From: Delphinus delphis
Lineage: Eukaryota > Chordata > Mammalia > Artiodactyla > Delphinidae
NCBI RefSeq assembly: GCF_949987515.2
Contig: NC_082696.1
Coordinates: 630,001 to 694,000 of the forward strand
Reading direction: 5' to 3'
Length of the DNA stretch: 64,000 nucleotides
The notes beneath the pieces are model-generated. The model was not told the origin of the DNA and did not search any database. It saw only the letters and a program-made list of their open reading frames with translations. The position numbers and the translations under genes were made by a program. This document shows, piece by piece, positions 11,611 through 22,795 of the stretch (its first letter is position 1; each line of letters opens with the position of its first letter).

Positions 11611-12074
11611 GAAAGGAAAGAATTTGGGATGAAAAAATGACTTTCTGCTCCTCTCTGATTCCTAGGGAAACCAAGAAGCATTCTTGTGAGTCAGAGAGTC
11701 TTGGACTGTGTGATGCCAATGATTTATGTGACGCACAAAGAGCTATAATAGGAGGCAATTCGAGGAAAACAGGGCACTGGGCCTCTGAGGGAATTCCCTA
11801 AACATCCCAAATTAGTAAGTAGGAACTGGTTGCCATTTCAGGGAATGATGCGATTTCTTTCTGGCAACATGGTCTCTGAATTTTCACATTTAGCAGTGAG
11901 CTTTGCTACAGAACGAAAGCAGAGCAAAGCTCACCTTACGCCCACCTGGCGGCTTGGCTGGCCAGGAAGCCAGGCCAGGCCTCCAGCAGCAGTTATGAAG
12001 GAAAGGGGCCTCTGTGCGCCTCTGTTGGTTCATCGTGATCTAACCAGCTTTTCTGGGGACAGGATTTTTTTTAA
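11611..12074. other. Unassigned stretch
   Basis: Lower GC than its surroundings. Nothing recognisable was seen. Confidence 0.4.
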
Positions 12075-12315
12075 TAACTGATCCTTACTGCGTATTTACA
12101 ATGAGCTGTGCGTGTTCTAAGTGCTTGCACACACTATCTTATTAATTCTCACAGCAAGCCTACGGCACAAGGAATTCCGTCCTCACAACCTTACAGCTGA
12201 GCAAGCTGAAGCCATAGAAGGCAGCTAGTTGGCCCAAGGTCACACAGTTGGTAAGTACTAGAGCCAGAATTCACGCTCAGGAGGCCTTGTCCCCAATTAG
12301 CCACGATTCCACATT
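12075..12315 (-). mobile_element. MIR SINE, near full length
   Basis: The landmarks 'ttctaagtgcttgcacacac', 'ttattaattctcacagcaag', 'cttacagctgagcaagctga' and 'ggcccaaggtcacacagttg', followed by 'agccagaattcac', are the reverse complement of the MIR consensus, including its conserved core. It is an ancient tRNA-derived SINE, here about 240 bp. Confidence 0.85.
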
Positions 12316-14239
12316 GTCATGTTTCCTGTAAGTCTCTCAAGTGGCCTGATTTCCAACCAAGACCTTAGTGTCTAAACAGGTATTAAGTGTGTTTTCTAGA
12401 AGTTGCCCTCCCTGGTGGGGGCTGCTTCACCCTGATTTTCTCGCAGGCCCGTCACGCTGCGTTCGCCTGGGCTGTGACGTCATCTGTGGCTCTCAGTCTC
12501 TCAGCTATGAGAAGGGGCGATGGCAGGAGTGCCGTGACCTGTGGAGAAGGCCTGCAGGAGCCACAGCCCGCCCAGCCCCATCTCTCTTACCTCCAAACAC
12601 TGCTCTCCTTTCCGAATCCTTCCCGAGTCCCAGGACACCCAGACCGACAGCAATGACAGCACCTCCCAAGTGCCTTGCTGACCAGGGGGCGCATTCCTTC
12701 CCACGAGACCAGGTACACTTAGGACCCTGATGCTCTGCACAGAAACGCCTGCATTTCAGACACATCAGAAATACTACAGAGAGAGGAAAATCCCTTCTAC
12801 TCCACAGGCCCTAAGCGGGGAAGATCCATCCTTTTCTGGTCGCCGGGGAGGAGATCTGTCCTTCCAGCCTGATGAGGCTCCGTGATGCAGGTTGTGTCAG
12901 CAGATCCCTCGTGCCTTCTGCAGCCTAGGGAGGTCATGCTGTCGGATGTGTCACAGTGTCCTGTGGGCCAGCATCGGCTGAATGCTGGACGTGGATGATG
13001 TCACCACCGGGGACGACACAGGCCTACCGCTGGCTCAGCATCCTGGCCTCGTGGTCACTGCCCAGTAGCAGGGTGCCACTGCGCTCTGTTAATTCCCTCT
13101 CCTCTCCATTTTGGGCTCCAGAGCTGCCCTGTAGTGTTCACCACGTGGAAGAATAAGTGAACCCGGGTCCTCTTCCTTTTCCGTGTGGCGGTGTTGCCTG
13201 GTCACTTGGATTCAGCCTCTTCTCCTCCCAGTTGGCAGGACCTGTGTGTTGCTTGTCTCTCTGCCAGCAGCAAATCAAGAGTGTCTTCTGGGGCGAGGCA
13301 CCTGGGAGGGGCAGTTTCCTCCACCAGGGCAGCCCGGGGCACCTCTGGCCCAGGGCCCTGTGACCTCTCTGCCCGCCAGCTGCTCTCCTGATGCGCTGTG
13401 CGTCCAGGGGAAGGGCCCCGGTCAGCTGCCGGGCGGGCAGGCCTCACCCTCCCGGGAAGCGCTGCCCAGCAGTGGCCTGCTGTCCTCCCAGGCAGGGAAT
13501 GAAGGGAGTCCTTTCCCTTTCCTTGGACACTCCAGCAGGCAAGGCCGCGCAGACTGAGACCCGGGGCTCAGATCAGTGCCGGGGGCACCTCTGGCCCAGG
13601 CCCCCTTCTGGGCGCCTCTCAGCCCTGCGATTCTCCTCTGGGGTGGGGCCACTTGTGTCATTAATAACTCAGCGAGCGGGGAGTTGGCTGGTCCCAGCTT
13701 CTCCTGGGGTGCGTCTGAGTGGCTCTGTGCTGCACCCCCAGGGCGGGGACGAGAGCGTCGTGCAGGAAAGACCCTCCTCACCTCCTCCCGTCCCCGCTTC
13801 TCCCTCCGTCTCCCCTCCCCCTCCCACGCTTCCCCCGCCTCGTCTTAGTTAATGAAGTTGGAGGGAGGACCAGTGACTGAACAGCGCACATGGAGGTGCT
13901 GCCACTGGACGCAGGGGCTGCACGGGGCCGGAGCAGGGCATCCGCGTCCTGGCAGGGGCGGAGAGTCAGAAGAGACCCTGGAGGAGACCGCCGGAGCCAT
14001 CTCCAGGCAGGAGGAGAGGCTGTGCCCGGGGAGCCGTGTCTGGCCTCCCCAGAGCCCCCAGTGACTCTCCTCGGGGCCTCCAGGCACTGTCGCGTTGGCT
14101 GGGGATTGGCCTCCGAGAGCTCAATGACCTAAGTCCCTAAAGGGACACGAGGAGAACTGGGGCCGGCAGCTCAGAGAGTCAGACGCGGCCTGCTGACCCC
14201 CGAGAGGGCGTGGCTCGCGGCAAAGAGCACGGACCCCGC
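12316..14239. other. Unassigned GC-rich stretch
   Basis: About 1.9 kb. No gene, RNA or transposon was recognised. Overlapping frames at 13157-13852 are compositional. Confidence 0.4.
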
Positions 14240-14309
14240 GGTTGGCCAAAAAGTCCGTTCGGGTTTTTTGCCCATCGTGGGAAAACCCGAACGAACTTTT
14301 TGGCCAACC
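14240..14309. repeat. Mariner-like MITE hairpin, miR-2284/2285-like
   Basis: Two 28-base arms (14240-14267 and 14282-14309) are inverted copies with one mismatch, separated by a 14-base loop. The left arm begins GGTTGGCCAAAAAG and the right arm begins AAAACCCGAACGAAC. The arm resembles the MADE1/Hsmar1-type terminal repeat, hence a mariner-derived MITE. As I recall, the large ruminant miR-2284/2285 family has mature sequences of this same type. The folding potential is seen directly; the microRNA identity is inference. No flanking TA duplication is evident. Confidence 0.65.
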
Positions 14310-14708
14310 CAAACCCTTCTTCCTAATCAGATACGGTCAGCTTCTCGATACGAAGCCAGTGCATACACACGGATAAAAAATTAGAAAACATAAATATGCA
14401 AAATTAGAGGAAGAAAACTCACCAAACCCTGCCAGCAGCACTTCGGTTTACATCCTTCCATTGTTTTCCTGGGATGGGGGTGTGTGTGTTTAAAGCAATA
14501 TAGGACCATGCCTTCTGACCTGTGGAGTGAGATAATATTTTCACTTGGTAATAAATCATGAACGACTTGACAACTACATTTCGTTTAGAGGAAATTTAGC
14601 GTGAAGTCAAAGAGCCACACATATTTATAAAACTCTACACAAAATGGGTCAGACAATAGTATTCATTCTCTGAACCTCCCGGGTGTTAAAAGGCAAGTCA
14701 CATTGCGT
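14310..14708. other. AT-rich unassigned stretch
   Basis: Moderately AT-rich and looks single-copy. No transposon was recognised. It may be old unique sequence next to the hairpin. Confidence 0.4.
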
Positions 14709-14802
14709 TTGTGTGTGTGTGTGTGTCTGTGTGTGTGTGTATGTGTCTGTGTGGGCATCTGTGCATATGCGTCTGTGTGTGTGTGTGTCTGTGTGTGTGA
14801 TG
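14709..14802. repeat. (GT)n microsatellite
   Basis: Interrupted GT/TG array with a few TCTG and GCATCTG interruptions. Likely length-polymorphic. Confidence 0.95.
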
Positions 14803-14809
14803 GGTTGGG

Positions 14810-14839
14810 TATATTTACTCATTTAATAATATCCATTGA
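14810..14839 (-). mobile_element. L2 3'-end fragment, left of SINE
   Basis: 'tatttactcatttaataata' and 'tccattgag' form the left part of a reversed L2 3' end that resumes after the CHR-1 insertion. Bases 14825-14839 are the left target-site duplication. Confidence 0.5.
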
Positions 14840-15165
14840 GGGCTTCCCTGGTGGTGCAGGGGTTACGAATCCACCTGACAATGCAGAGGACACGGGTTCG
14901 AGCCCTGGTCCGGGAAGATCCCACATGCTGCGGAGCAACTAAGCCCGTGCACCACAACTACTGAGCCCGTGTGCTGCAACCACTGAAGCCCGCGTGCCTA
15001 GAGCCTCTGCTCCGCAACAAGAAAAGCCACCGCAATGAGAAGCCCGCGCACCGTAACGAAGAGTAGCCCCTACTCGACGCAACTAGAGAAAGCCCACGCG
15101 CAGCAGCAAAGACCCAATGCAGCCAAAAAAATTAATTAATTTTAAAAAGTGCTTTTTTTAAAAAA
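14840..15165 (+). mobile_element. CHR-1 SINE, long form
   Basis: The longer CHR-1 type. It starts 'gggcttccctggtggtgcag', keeps an intact B-box-like GGTTCGAGCCC, and runs through 'gagcccgtgtgctgcaacca', 'gcctagagcctctgctccgc' and 'cactagagaaagccc'-type tail landmarks to an A/T-rich end. It is flanked by a 15-bp target duplication, 'aataatatccattga' (14825-14839) and 'aataatatccatcga' (15166-15180), with one mismatch. It interrupts an older L2 fragment. Confidence 0.93.
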
Positions 15166-15310
15166 AATAATATCCATCGAGCAATTACTAGGCATTAAGC
15201 ACTGTTTTGGGAACTGAAACTACATCTCTGAGTAAGAATGACAAGGCTCTGTCCTCATGGAATTTATGCTCTGGTAGCTATGAAGTTGGCCATTTTGGAT
15301 CTAAAGCACA
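15166..15310 (-). mobile_element. L2 3'-end fragment, right of SINE
   Basis: 'cgagcaattactaggcatta', 'agcactgttttgggaactga', 'gacaaggctctgtcctcatg' and 'gaatttatgctctgg' follow the reverse complement of the L2 3' terminus. It continues the fragment at 14810-14839. Confidence 0.6.
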
Positions 15311-15620
15311 GATTACAAGGAGGAGAAATATATTTGATGCCAAAATATTATCAATTACAGATAATTTTTGAAATATCAGTGAAAAAATTGGTACCTCCTA
15401 TTGCAACTGTTTCTAGCCCTTAAGATGCTAAACTGTGATTTAACTGCTTTTTAAGGATTCATTCAAAATTTCCCCAAATTGCTATATTTTAATCTAAAAG
15501 AAAGTGGCACATTAATCCAATTTAAAAGAAGTTTTTCTCATGGGCTTAATTCAATGTATTAACAGATTTAATTTTAAAAACCTTTATTATGTTTATTACA
15601 AGTTCAGCGATCAAAGCAAT
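15311..15620. other. AT-rich single-copy block
   Basis: AT-rich with several TTAAT/ATTAA words such as 'cattaatccaatttaaaag'. No transposon was recognised. It could be a conserved non-coding element or decayed old repeat. Confidence 0.35.
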
Positions 15621-17235
15621 ACCCAAGGTGGGTATAGGGAGGTCAGTTTTACAGCCCAGAGCCCTTGTTACTGCCAATGCTCACCCAGGGGTGTCCCGGC
15701 TCGGTCGCTCTCTTCCTGCGACTCTCACCAGTTGTGACTTTCCTCCTATAGTCTTACTGACTCAGCTAATGAAACCCTCAACATTCCGAGGAGCTAAAAA
15801 TATGAACAGCCACCCCGTCACGCTTCATGATGGAGGCCGGCGGTGGTCCGATTACGGAGTTGCCATGGACACCACACGAGGGTCCCCATATCTCTGTTCT
15901 GAACACCCTCGAGTCTCCTTCCAGGGGTTCCCAGCAGGCGACACCGAGAACGTGGATTCCTGACCCTCTCTGTAGCCACCTCCTCAAATGAGCAAGTGGG
16001 CAGGCACGGAAGCAAGACCTTTGGAGACAAATATTCTAAGCAAAGGACTCGTCTGCTGTGTCCACGGTGCTGGGAGGAGCCCAGCTGGCCTAAAACTCTG
16101 CCGAGAACAGAATAACGTGTTAGGCTTGGAGCAGCTGGTTTCAGACCCACCTGCCTCACTCCTGGAAACGCCCCACCTCAGTGGTTTCAGACTCTCTCCC
16201 GAGCCTGCACGCCCCTGTGGACCTCTGTCTCTTCTCCTGGGGTCTCCCGGAGCCCCTTCCACCCCACTCGGTTCCCCAGGGTCCCCGTGCAGGGCGGTGC
16301 TTCTTTCGGCAGCTCTGCAGTGCAGTATAAATTAGCATCTTCCTATCATTATATGCACAGCACACACACACACGAGGAGATGCAAAAGGCTGAGGAAAAA
16401 CACAGGCTCTGCTCCGTGCTGGAGCTTAATAAGCAGCAGTCGGTGAGAAGGACACGGAGGATTCCGGCTTATTATCCCCTAAGGAGCGGGGCCCCCGGCG
16501 GCGGTGGTGGCGTTAGGCGTCAGCTTGCATAAAGAAATCATTTGAGAAATCTCTAGGGTAGCTGGGGGGCGGGATTATAAACAACATCTATTGTGAGCAT
16601 AAACTCCTGCTCAGTCACAAGCTGGGGCGCAGGTCTGCTGGATGCTTCCCTAAGAACAAAACAAGGCAGGGCAGGACCTTCTGAGTAGCAGGGAGGGGAG
16701 CTGTATGGCCCACGTGGTGGCCCTTTGTCATGCGAATGTCCATGCGGCTCCCCGGCTTTCACCTGAGGCAGCGGAGATGACACCCTGGAGTGGCCCAGGC
16801 GACTTGGGGTCCTGACACGGGCGAGGTTGGTTCACCTTGATGTGACGCAGAGTGTTAGACCAGATGCGGGTCCTGTGGCTCGTGGCCGCCTGCCCGTGAG
16901 GGGAGTTGGCCCTGAATTGAACGTAATGCCCTGAAAACAGAAAATCACAAACACGGTACAGAGCTCTCTCACAGCCACGATTTAAACAAACTCTTTCGGA
17001 TTCGGTGGGACACAGGCAGCAGTGTGGGCCCCGTGAGCTGTCCTGTGCTGAGCGGTCTCATCACGGGGGGGCCCCGAGCCTCTCCCACGGGCCTGGCCGC
17101 CACAAGGATGTGAGGTGTCCCGAGGCAGCAAGGTCTGCTCACCTGGAAGCTCATACCTTTTCGAGGGGTGAGTTCCTTGAAGGCAAGAATGGTTTGTCAT
17201 CCTATGTACCCGGTGCCTATCACAGGGTCTCAGTA
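15621..17235. other. Unassigned stretch
   Basis: Mixed composition. The part at 16310-16560, with 'gcagtataaattagcatctt' and 'ttgcataaagaaatcatttg', looks single-copy. No gene was recognised. Confidence 0.35.
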
Positions 17236-17839
17236 ATTTCTTTTGTTGTGGTGAAAAATGCATAACATAAAACTGTCCTCACCATTTCTAAGTGTACCGC
17301 TCAGGAATGTTAAGTACATCACACTGCGGTGCAGTCATCTCTAGAACTTGTTCATCTCGCAAAACTGAAACTGTCCTCATTAACCAACAGCTGTTTCCCC
17401 GCCGCTGGCGAGCACCGTGACGCCATGCAATCCACGGATCTGGTACCGCAGACCAGTGGAATTGTACGGTATTTGTTGTTTTTGTAAATGGCTAATTTTA
17501 CTTAGCATAATGTCCTCAAAGTCTGTCCGTGTTGTAGCATATTGCAGAATTTCCTTCCTTTTTATTTGCTTTTTCCTCTGGTGGTATTGAGATATAACTG
17601 ACACACAGCACTTTATCAGTTTGAGGTGTACAGCATAATGGTCTGACTTACATACGTCGTGAAGTGATTATCACAGTAAGGTTAGTGGACACCCATCATG
17701 TCATATAGATACAAAAGACAAGAAAAAGAAAGAATATTTCCTTCTTGTGATGAGAACTGTTAGGATTTACTCTCTTAGCAGTTTTTATATATAACCTATG
17801 GCCATGGTACTCATATTAATCATGTCTTACATTACAAAC

Positions 17840-18204
17840 CTAGTACCTATTTGTCTTATAACTGGAAGTCTGTACTTTTTGATCATGTTCATCCAATTTC
17901 CCCACCCCCAGTAACCACAACTCTGATCTCTTGTCTGTTTGTTTATTTTTGAAATCCTTCCTTTTTAATATTCCTGAATAATATTCCATTGTATGCATAG
18001 ACCACATTTTGCTAACCCATTCGTCAACGGACACTTGGGTTGCTTCCATATTTTAGCAATAGTGAACAATATTGCTCTGAACATGGGTGTACAGATATCT
18101 TTTTGAGACCCTGCTTTCATTTCTCTTGGGTATATAACCAGCAGTGGAACCGCTGGATCATATGACAATTCTATATTTAATTTTTCAAGAAAGCGCCACA
18201 CCAT
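17840..18204 (-). pseudogene. L1 ORF2 C-terminal remnant
   Basis: Translated on the minus strand this gives [20 protein letters not shown] followed by PKCPLTNG, then in another frame a [17 protein letters not shown] segment. Both are hallmarks of the extreme C-terminal region of L1 ORF2, the endonuclease/reverse-transcriptase protein of the LINE. A frameshift near 18010-18050 joins the two frames, and several substitutions are visible. It is non-functional. It is part of the reversed L1 that continues to about 19740. Confidence 0.85.
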
Positions 18205-18811
18205 GTTTTCCGTAGCACCTGCACCATTTTACAATGCCACCAACGGCGCACAATCCCAATTCCTTAACATTCTCACCAACACTTCTTACTTTCTGGTTGG
18301 TTTGCTTTTTTGTATAGTGACCATCTTAAAAGGTGTGCGCTGGCGTCTCACTGTGGATCTGAACTGCATTTCCCTGATGATCAGTGATGCGGAGCATCTT
18401 TTCATGTGCCTGTTGACCATTTGTATGTTTTCTTTGGAGAAATGTCTCTTCAGGTCCTTTAACCATTTTTAAATAAAGTTACTTTTTGTTGTTGTTGAGT
18501 TGTAGGCATTCTTTACATATTCTGGATCTTAACCCTTTATTGGATATATGATTTACAAATATTTTCTCTCATTCGGCAGGTTGCCTTTCACTTTGTTGAT
18601 AGTATTCTTTGATGGGAAATTTAATTTTGATGAAATCCAACTCATCTCATCTATTTTTACTTTTTGGCGTCTGTGCTTTGGTGTCGTATCCAGGAAATTC
18701 TTGCCAAATCCAATGTCCTTTACCCCATGTTTTCCTCTAGAAGTTTACCGTTTGGGATCTTATATTTACGTCTCTGATTAGTTTGAGTTAATTTTTGCAT
18801 ACAGGGTAAGG

Positions 18812-19147
18812 TTAAGAACCCAACTTCACTCTTTTGCATATGGATATCCAGTTTTCCCAGCACCATTTACTGAAGAGACTATTCTTTCCCACTGAGTCAT
18901 CTTGGACGCTTGTCAAGACTATTTGACCATATGCACGAGGATTTAGCTCTGGGCTCGCTACTCTATTCCATTGGTCTATATGTCTGTCTTGCCAAGACCA
19001 CACTATTTTGATTATTATATTTTTGTAATAAGTTTTGAAATCAGGAAGTGTGAGACCTCCAACTTTGTTCTTTTTCAAGATTGTTCTGGCTACTTGAGGT
19101 TCCTTGACACCCCATGTGAATTTTAGGATAGATTTTTCCATTTCCAC
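18812..19147 (-). pseudogene. L1 ORF2 remnant, post-RT region
   Basis: The minus-strand frame reads KKNKVGGLTLPDFKTYYK, then DRHIDQWNRVASPELNP, then WCWENWISICKRVK. These match the well-conserved segment of L1 ORF2 downstream of the reverse-transcriptase domain. The frame is open for about 110 codons but isolated by stops on both sides. It belongs to the same dead L1 copy. Confidence 0.88.
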
Positions 19148-19310
19148 AAAAATACCATAGGGATTTTGATAGAGACTGCATTTAATCTGTAGATCGCTTT
19201 GGGTATTATTGATATTTTAATGATGTCAATTTTCCCGATCCATGAACACAGATGTCTTTCCATTTATTTAGGTTATCTTTACTTTCTTTCAGCAACATTT
19301 TGTAGTTTTA

Positions 19311-19520
19311 TTTATTTATTTATTTTTTGCGGTACGCGGGCCTCTCACTGTTGTGGTCTCTCCCGTTGCGGAGCACAGGCTCCGGACGCGCGGGCCCAGC
19401 AGCCGTGGCTCACGGGCCCAGCTGCTCTGCGGCATGTGGGATCCTCCCGGACCAGGACATGAATCCGCATCCCCTGCATCGGCAGGCGGACTCTCAACCA
19501 CTGCGCCACCAGGGAAGCCC
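19311..19520 (-). mobile_element. CHR-type SINE inserted in L1
   Basis: Short cetacean CHR copy in reverse: a T-rich tail at 19311-19328, then 'gcggtacgcgggcctctcac', ending 'caccagggaagccc'. It is flanked by a perfect 17-bp target duplication, AACATTTTGTAGTTTTA, at 19294-19310 and 19521-19537. This proves insertion into the existing L1. The perfect duplication suggests a fairly recent insertion. Confidence 0.96.
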
Positions 19521-19537
19521 AACATTTTGTAGTTTTA

Positions 19538-19740
19538 AGTGTATGAGTCTTTCTCCTCCTTGTCTAAGTTTATTCCTTTCTGATGATATTGTGTCTGGAT
19601 GTTTTTCTTTGTTTCCTTTTTGGATTGCTCATTGTTAGCATAGAAATGCAAATTAATTTTGTGTTTTGATTTCATATCCTAAAACTTTGCTGAATACATT
19701 AATTGGTTCTGACAGTATTTTTTGTGGGACAGACATTCAG
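19538..19740 (-). mobile_element. L1 LINE, continuation right of SINE
   Basis: 'agtgtatgagtctttctcct' and 'ttctgatgatattgtgtctg' continue the reversed L1 ORF2 nucleotide match after the SINE. It fades near 19740. Confidence 0.7.
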
Positions 19741-19784
19741 TCATTTTTAAGCAAATATAATACCTGCCTTGGTCTTACTGGAAA

Positions 19785-20050
19785 TAACAGTAGGTAACAT
19801 TCATCGAACACCTGTCATGTGCAGGTCCCTTTACATAGTTTCTAGCCTGTTATTATATATAATACCTTTCTTCCCTTTTAGAGGGGCATTATCTCTTTAA
19901 AGGCCCCAATAGCCCTGCAAGAGAGATCATTTTCTCCATTTCACAAAGGAGAAAACTGGCGCTCCCAGGTGACAGAGTGCACAGGTACCAGATGTGGGAT
20001 GTTCCCCTGACAGTGCTGCCTCAGAGCCTGTGTTCTCTGCGTTAGTTACT
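19785..20050 (-). mobile_element. MIR SINE
   Basis: 'gaacacctgtcatgtgcagg', then 'ttctccatttcacaaaggag', 'gtgacagagtgcacagg' and 'cagtgctgcctcagagcctg' follow the reverse complement of MIR. An extra stretch of about 45 bp near 19880-19925 is not explained by the consensus. Confidence 0.7.
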
Positions 20051-20558
20051 GAATAAATGAACCATGACAGTTATTCATTCGTGGGTTTCTTTTGTTATTG
20101 TTATTCCTTTTGATTTATACAGAACCCCTTCAACACATCTTTAACCACCATAGCAGCTTTAATTTAAAAACTTTTAGAAAGACCTTTCAAATGATTTTGT
20201 CTGTAACCCCAAAGGGCCAGTGGATCAACTGATGTTTCATCTGTTTTTAATACAGTAACACAAATAAAACCTAACGTCCTTTAGCACATCACACAAGCCT
20301 GGTTCAAAGGAAAATTCCTCGCAGGCTATGGAAACCAGCGAGGAGCAGCGACGCACCCATGAGAACGCATGTTCCGTCGAGGCTCGGTGGTCCGTCGGGG
20401 GCCACGAGAAGCCCGTGCTGTTGCGCCGGCCCTGCGACCGCAGGGGAGGCTCCACAGGTCAAGGAAGGTCCTTGGGAAATATGGGCGGCTGGACGAAAGG
20501 GGCTCTTGAAGAAGTGATTCCTTCCTTTGCGTTGTTGGCTCTAACTCGACAGCAGAGC
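20051..20558. other. Unassigned stretch
   Basis: AT-rich on the left, GC-rich on the right. No gene or named repeat was recognised. Confidence 0.4.
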
Positions 20559-20670
20559 CCAGGCGCCCTGCCTAGAGGCCCGCGGCTCCTGCACTAACCC
20601 GTCACAAGGCCTGCCCAGGTGCCCTGCCTAGAGGCCCGCGGCTCCCGCACTAACCCGTCACAAGGCCTGC
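20559..20670. repeat. 56-bp tandem duplication, two copies
   Basis: Copies at 20559-20614 and 20615-20670 differ at only two sites (gcgccctg/gtgccctg and ctcctgc/ctcccgc). This implies a recent local duplication. Confidence 0.95.
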
Positions 20671-22795
20671 ACGGGGTCAACCCTGGGCCCCGCTGGCCGC
20701 TGGAGCCTGTGCCGTGGGGCAGGCGGCAGCAGCTTTTCCTTCTTTGTTTCCTGCCCGGCTCGGCAGGACAGGGGCTACCGCCTTGGAGGGGTCGTAGCTT
20801 GCGTCCTGGGGCAGGCATCTTCCCCTTCCGTCGGCACGCTGGCGCCCTGGCCGAGGTCACAGTCCTCGCTCTTTTGCAGGGGAGTGGTCAGAGCCGTCGG
20901 GGCGGTGGGGGGTGTTTTGGAGGCTTAAGCCCAGTGGCAAAGCCAGCTCAGCTCCTCCCTGGGGCCGTGGGAAGCTGAGGGCGTGGGAGAGGCCGGGCTG
21001 CTGCTTTTGGGGGGCACAGGGAATAACTTGGGTCACTCACAAAGTCCCCACACCCCCGGAGTCAAAGTCGTTCTCTCCATTTAACAGCCTGTAAAGATGC
21101 CATGTTTGGCCTTAAAGATTCAATTCCCCCAGAAGTGGCCCCAGCCAAGGGCACCACCAGGTCAGACGGAGCCCTGAGCTGAAGGAAAGAGCAAAACACG
21201 GGGCGGGCCTCCCCGGGTGGGAGGCACGGGAGAGAGAGCAGGGCAGGGGTGGGCAGGTGGTGCCTGAGACGAGGGAGGAAAGGCCTCGGAGGGCACCAAA
21301 CTCTACAGTTTGTAAGAAAAACTGCTCTCTCTTTCTCCACCCCGCTCACCCAGGCTAACAGGGGCCAGAGACCCACCGCCCACCAGAGGCTGAGGCCCGG
21401 CAGGGCCGACCCCCTCCTCCCTGGCCTCGGTTTCGCTTCCACAGGGTGAAGGAGTCAGTTCATTGGAGGGAAAAGGGGTCATTTCCCCTCCCCCGTGTGC
21501 GGCCTCTCAGAGGAAACACACCTGACCTTTGCAGAGCAGAAGCTGCACAGGCAGCTCTGACACCCGGCGGGGCCCCTGGGGGAGGCCGAGCTCCCCTCCG
21601 GGCAGGAGAGGCCACAGAGGCCGTTGGGGGTCTCTCGGGGCGGGTCTCCCTGAAGAACGGCGGGGTCAGCCTCCCTGGGCCTGTAAGACTCCTGAGTTCA
21701 GAGTCTGGCCCCCTCTTTGCTCTCGGATGATAAACTGTGCGTTTAGCATTGAAAGTTACTGGCCACAACGCACTCCCCTGTCCCCACACTTCCTGGACCC
21801 TGGTGATTTCCGCCAGGGTCAGTTTGCTTTCTCTTCTTCTGAGAGGAATGCAGGACCCAGCCAGCGGTCAGCCAGGGAGGGGGGGGGTGCTCTCTGCCCT
21901 CCGTTCTGCGCGGCCACACTTCCTGCTTCTCCTGGGGGTGTGTTACTTGCACAGACCCCGACCGGTCTGCCTCCAAAGTCTCTTGGGGGCTACGCCATTT
22001 GCCCCAAATAATGTCTGCAAAATAACACCCTTTGTCTCAAAATAGCCGGGTTGCATGAATTTCAAGGCAAAAAATTAAAACCTCTGAAGAAGTAAGGAAA
22101 CCCAGGAAATATCCTTAAAAGGAGGTGAGACTTTTAGCAACCAGTGCGGGTCCCGGGCACTCCCTCCTCCTCAGAGTGGGGAGCAAGCTGCGGGTGTGCT
22201 AGCCAAGGAGAGCGCGAAGCGGTGCCCAGCACGCCCCGCCAGCCCCTGGTCAGCCCTGGGGCCTGTGGCGTCAGCCCTTCCTGGGAGAAAGCATGGCGCT
22301 TCATGAGGTCAGCAGAGGAATGGTCCCAAGGTGTCCACAGCAGAGCCTGTTGATGTGGCCCCTCGCTTGGCAAAAGGACGCTGCTGGCGAAGGACCGGTG
22401 GAGGTCATTCCGGATTCTCCTGGTGGCCTGATGCGACCGCAGGGTCCTGAAGCGGCAGAGGGAAGCAGAAAGAGAAGCAGAGAGTGGGCAGCACAGAAAG
22501 GATGCTCCTGGCCCTGAGGACGGAGGAAGGCACCGAGAGCTCTGGAATGTGGGGCCCCCAGTTTGAAACTGGGCCCCGTGAGGAGGGACTGGACAGGATG
22601 GGCGCTTGGGCTTGTTCTGCGCGTGAGGAATCTGAACACCTGGCGTCTCATACCTGTGCGGGTGGCTCCTTGGAAGAAAGGTGGGGACCCCGCGATCCAG
22701 CAGTTTCTGGGATGATGACCCTTGGTTTGTTCCTGATCTAAATTATGTTTCATCCAGGGTGTTGCTGGCTGACGGGTGAGGGGACAGTAGGGTGT
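20671..22795. other. Unassigned GC-rich stretch
   Basis: About 2.1 kb with no recognisable gene, RNA or transposon. A short AT-rich block lies at 22005-22120. Confidence 0.4.

Larger units (their letters stand above)
17236..19310 (-). mobile_element. L1 LINE 3' portion (ORF2 end plus 3' UTR)
   Basis: From left to right on the plus strand this reads as a reversed L1: 3' UTR ('ttttgttgtggtgaaaaatg', 'gcaaaactgaaactgtcctc'), then 'tgagatataactgacacaca', then the ORF2 C-terminal part. The frame is broken, so the copy is dead. It is 5'-truncated, ends near 19740, and is split by a SINE at 19311-19520. It may be a fusion of two L1 3' ends, because two 3'-UTR-like blocks lie in tandem at 17236-17560 and 17570-17800. 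Confidence 0.85.
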
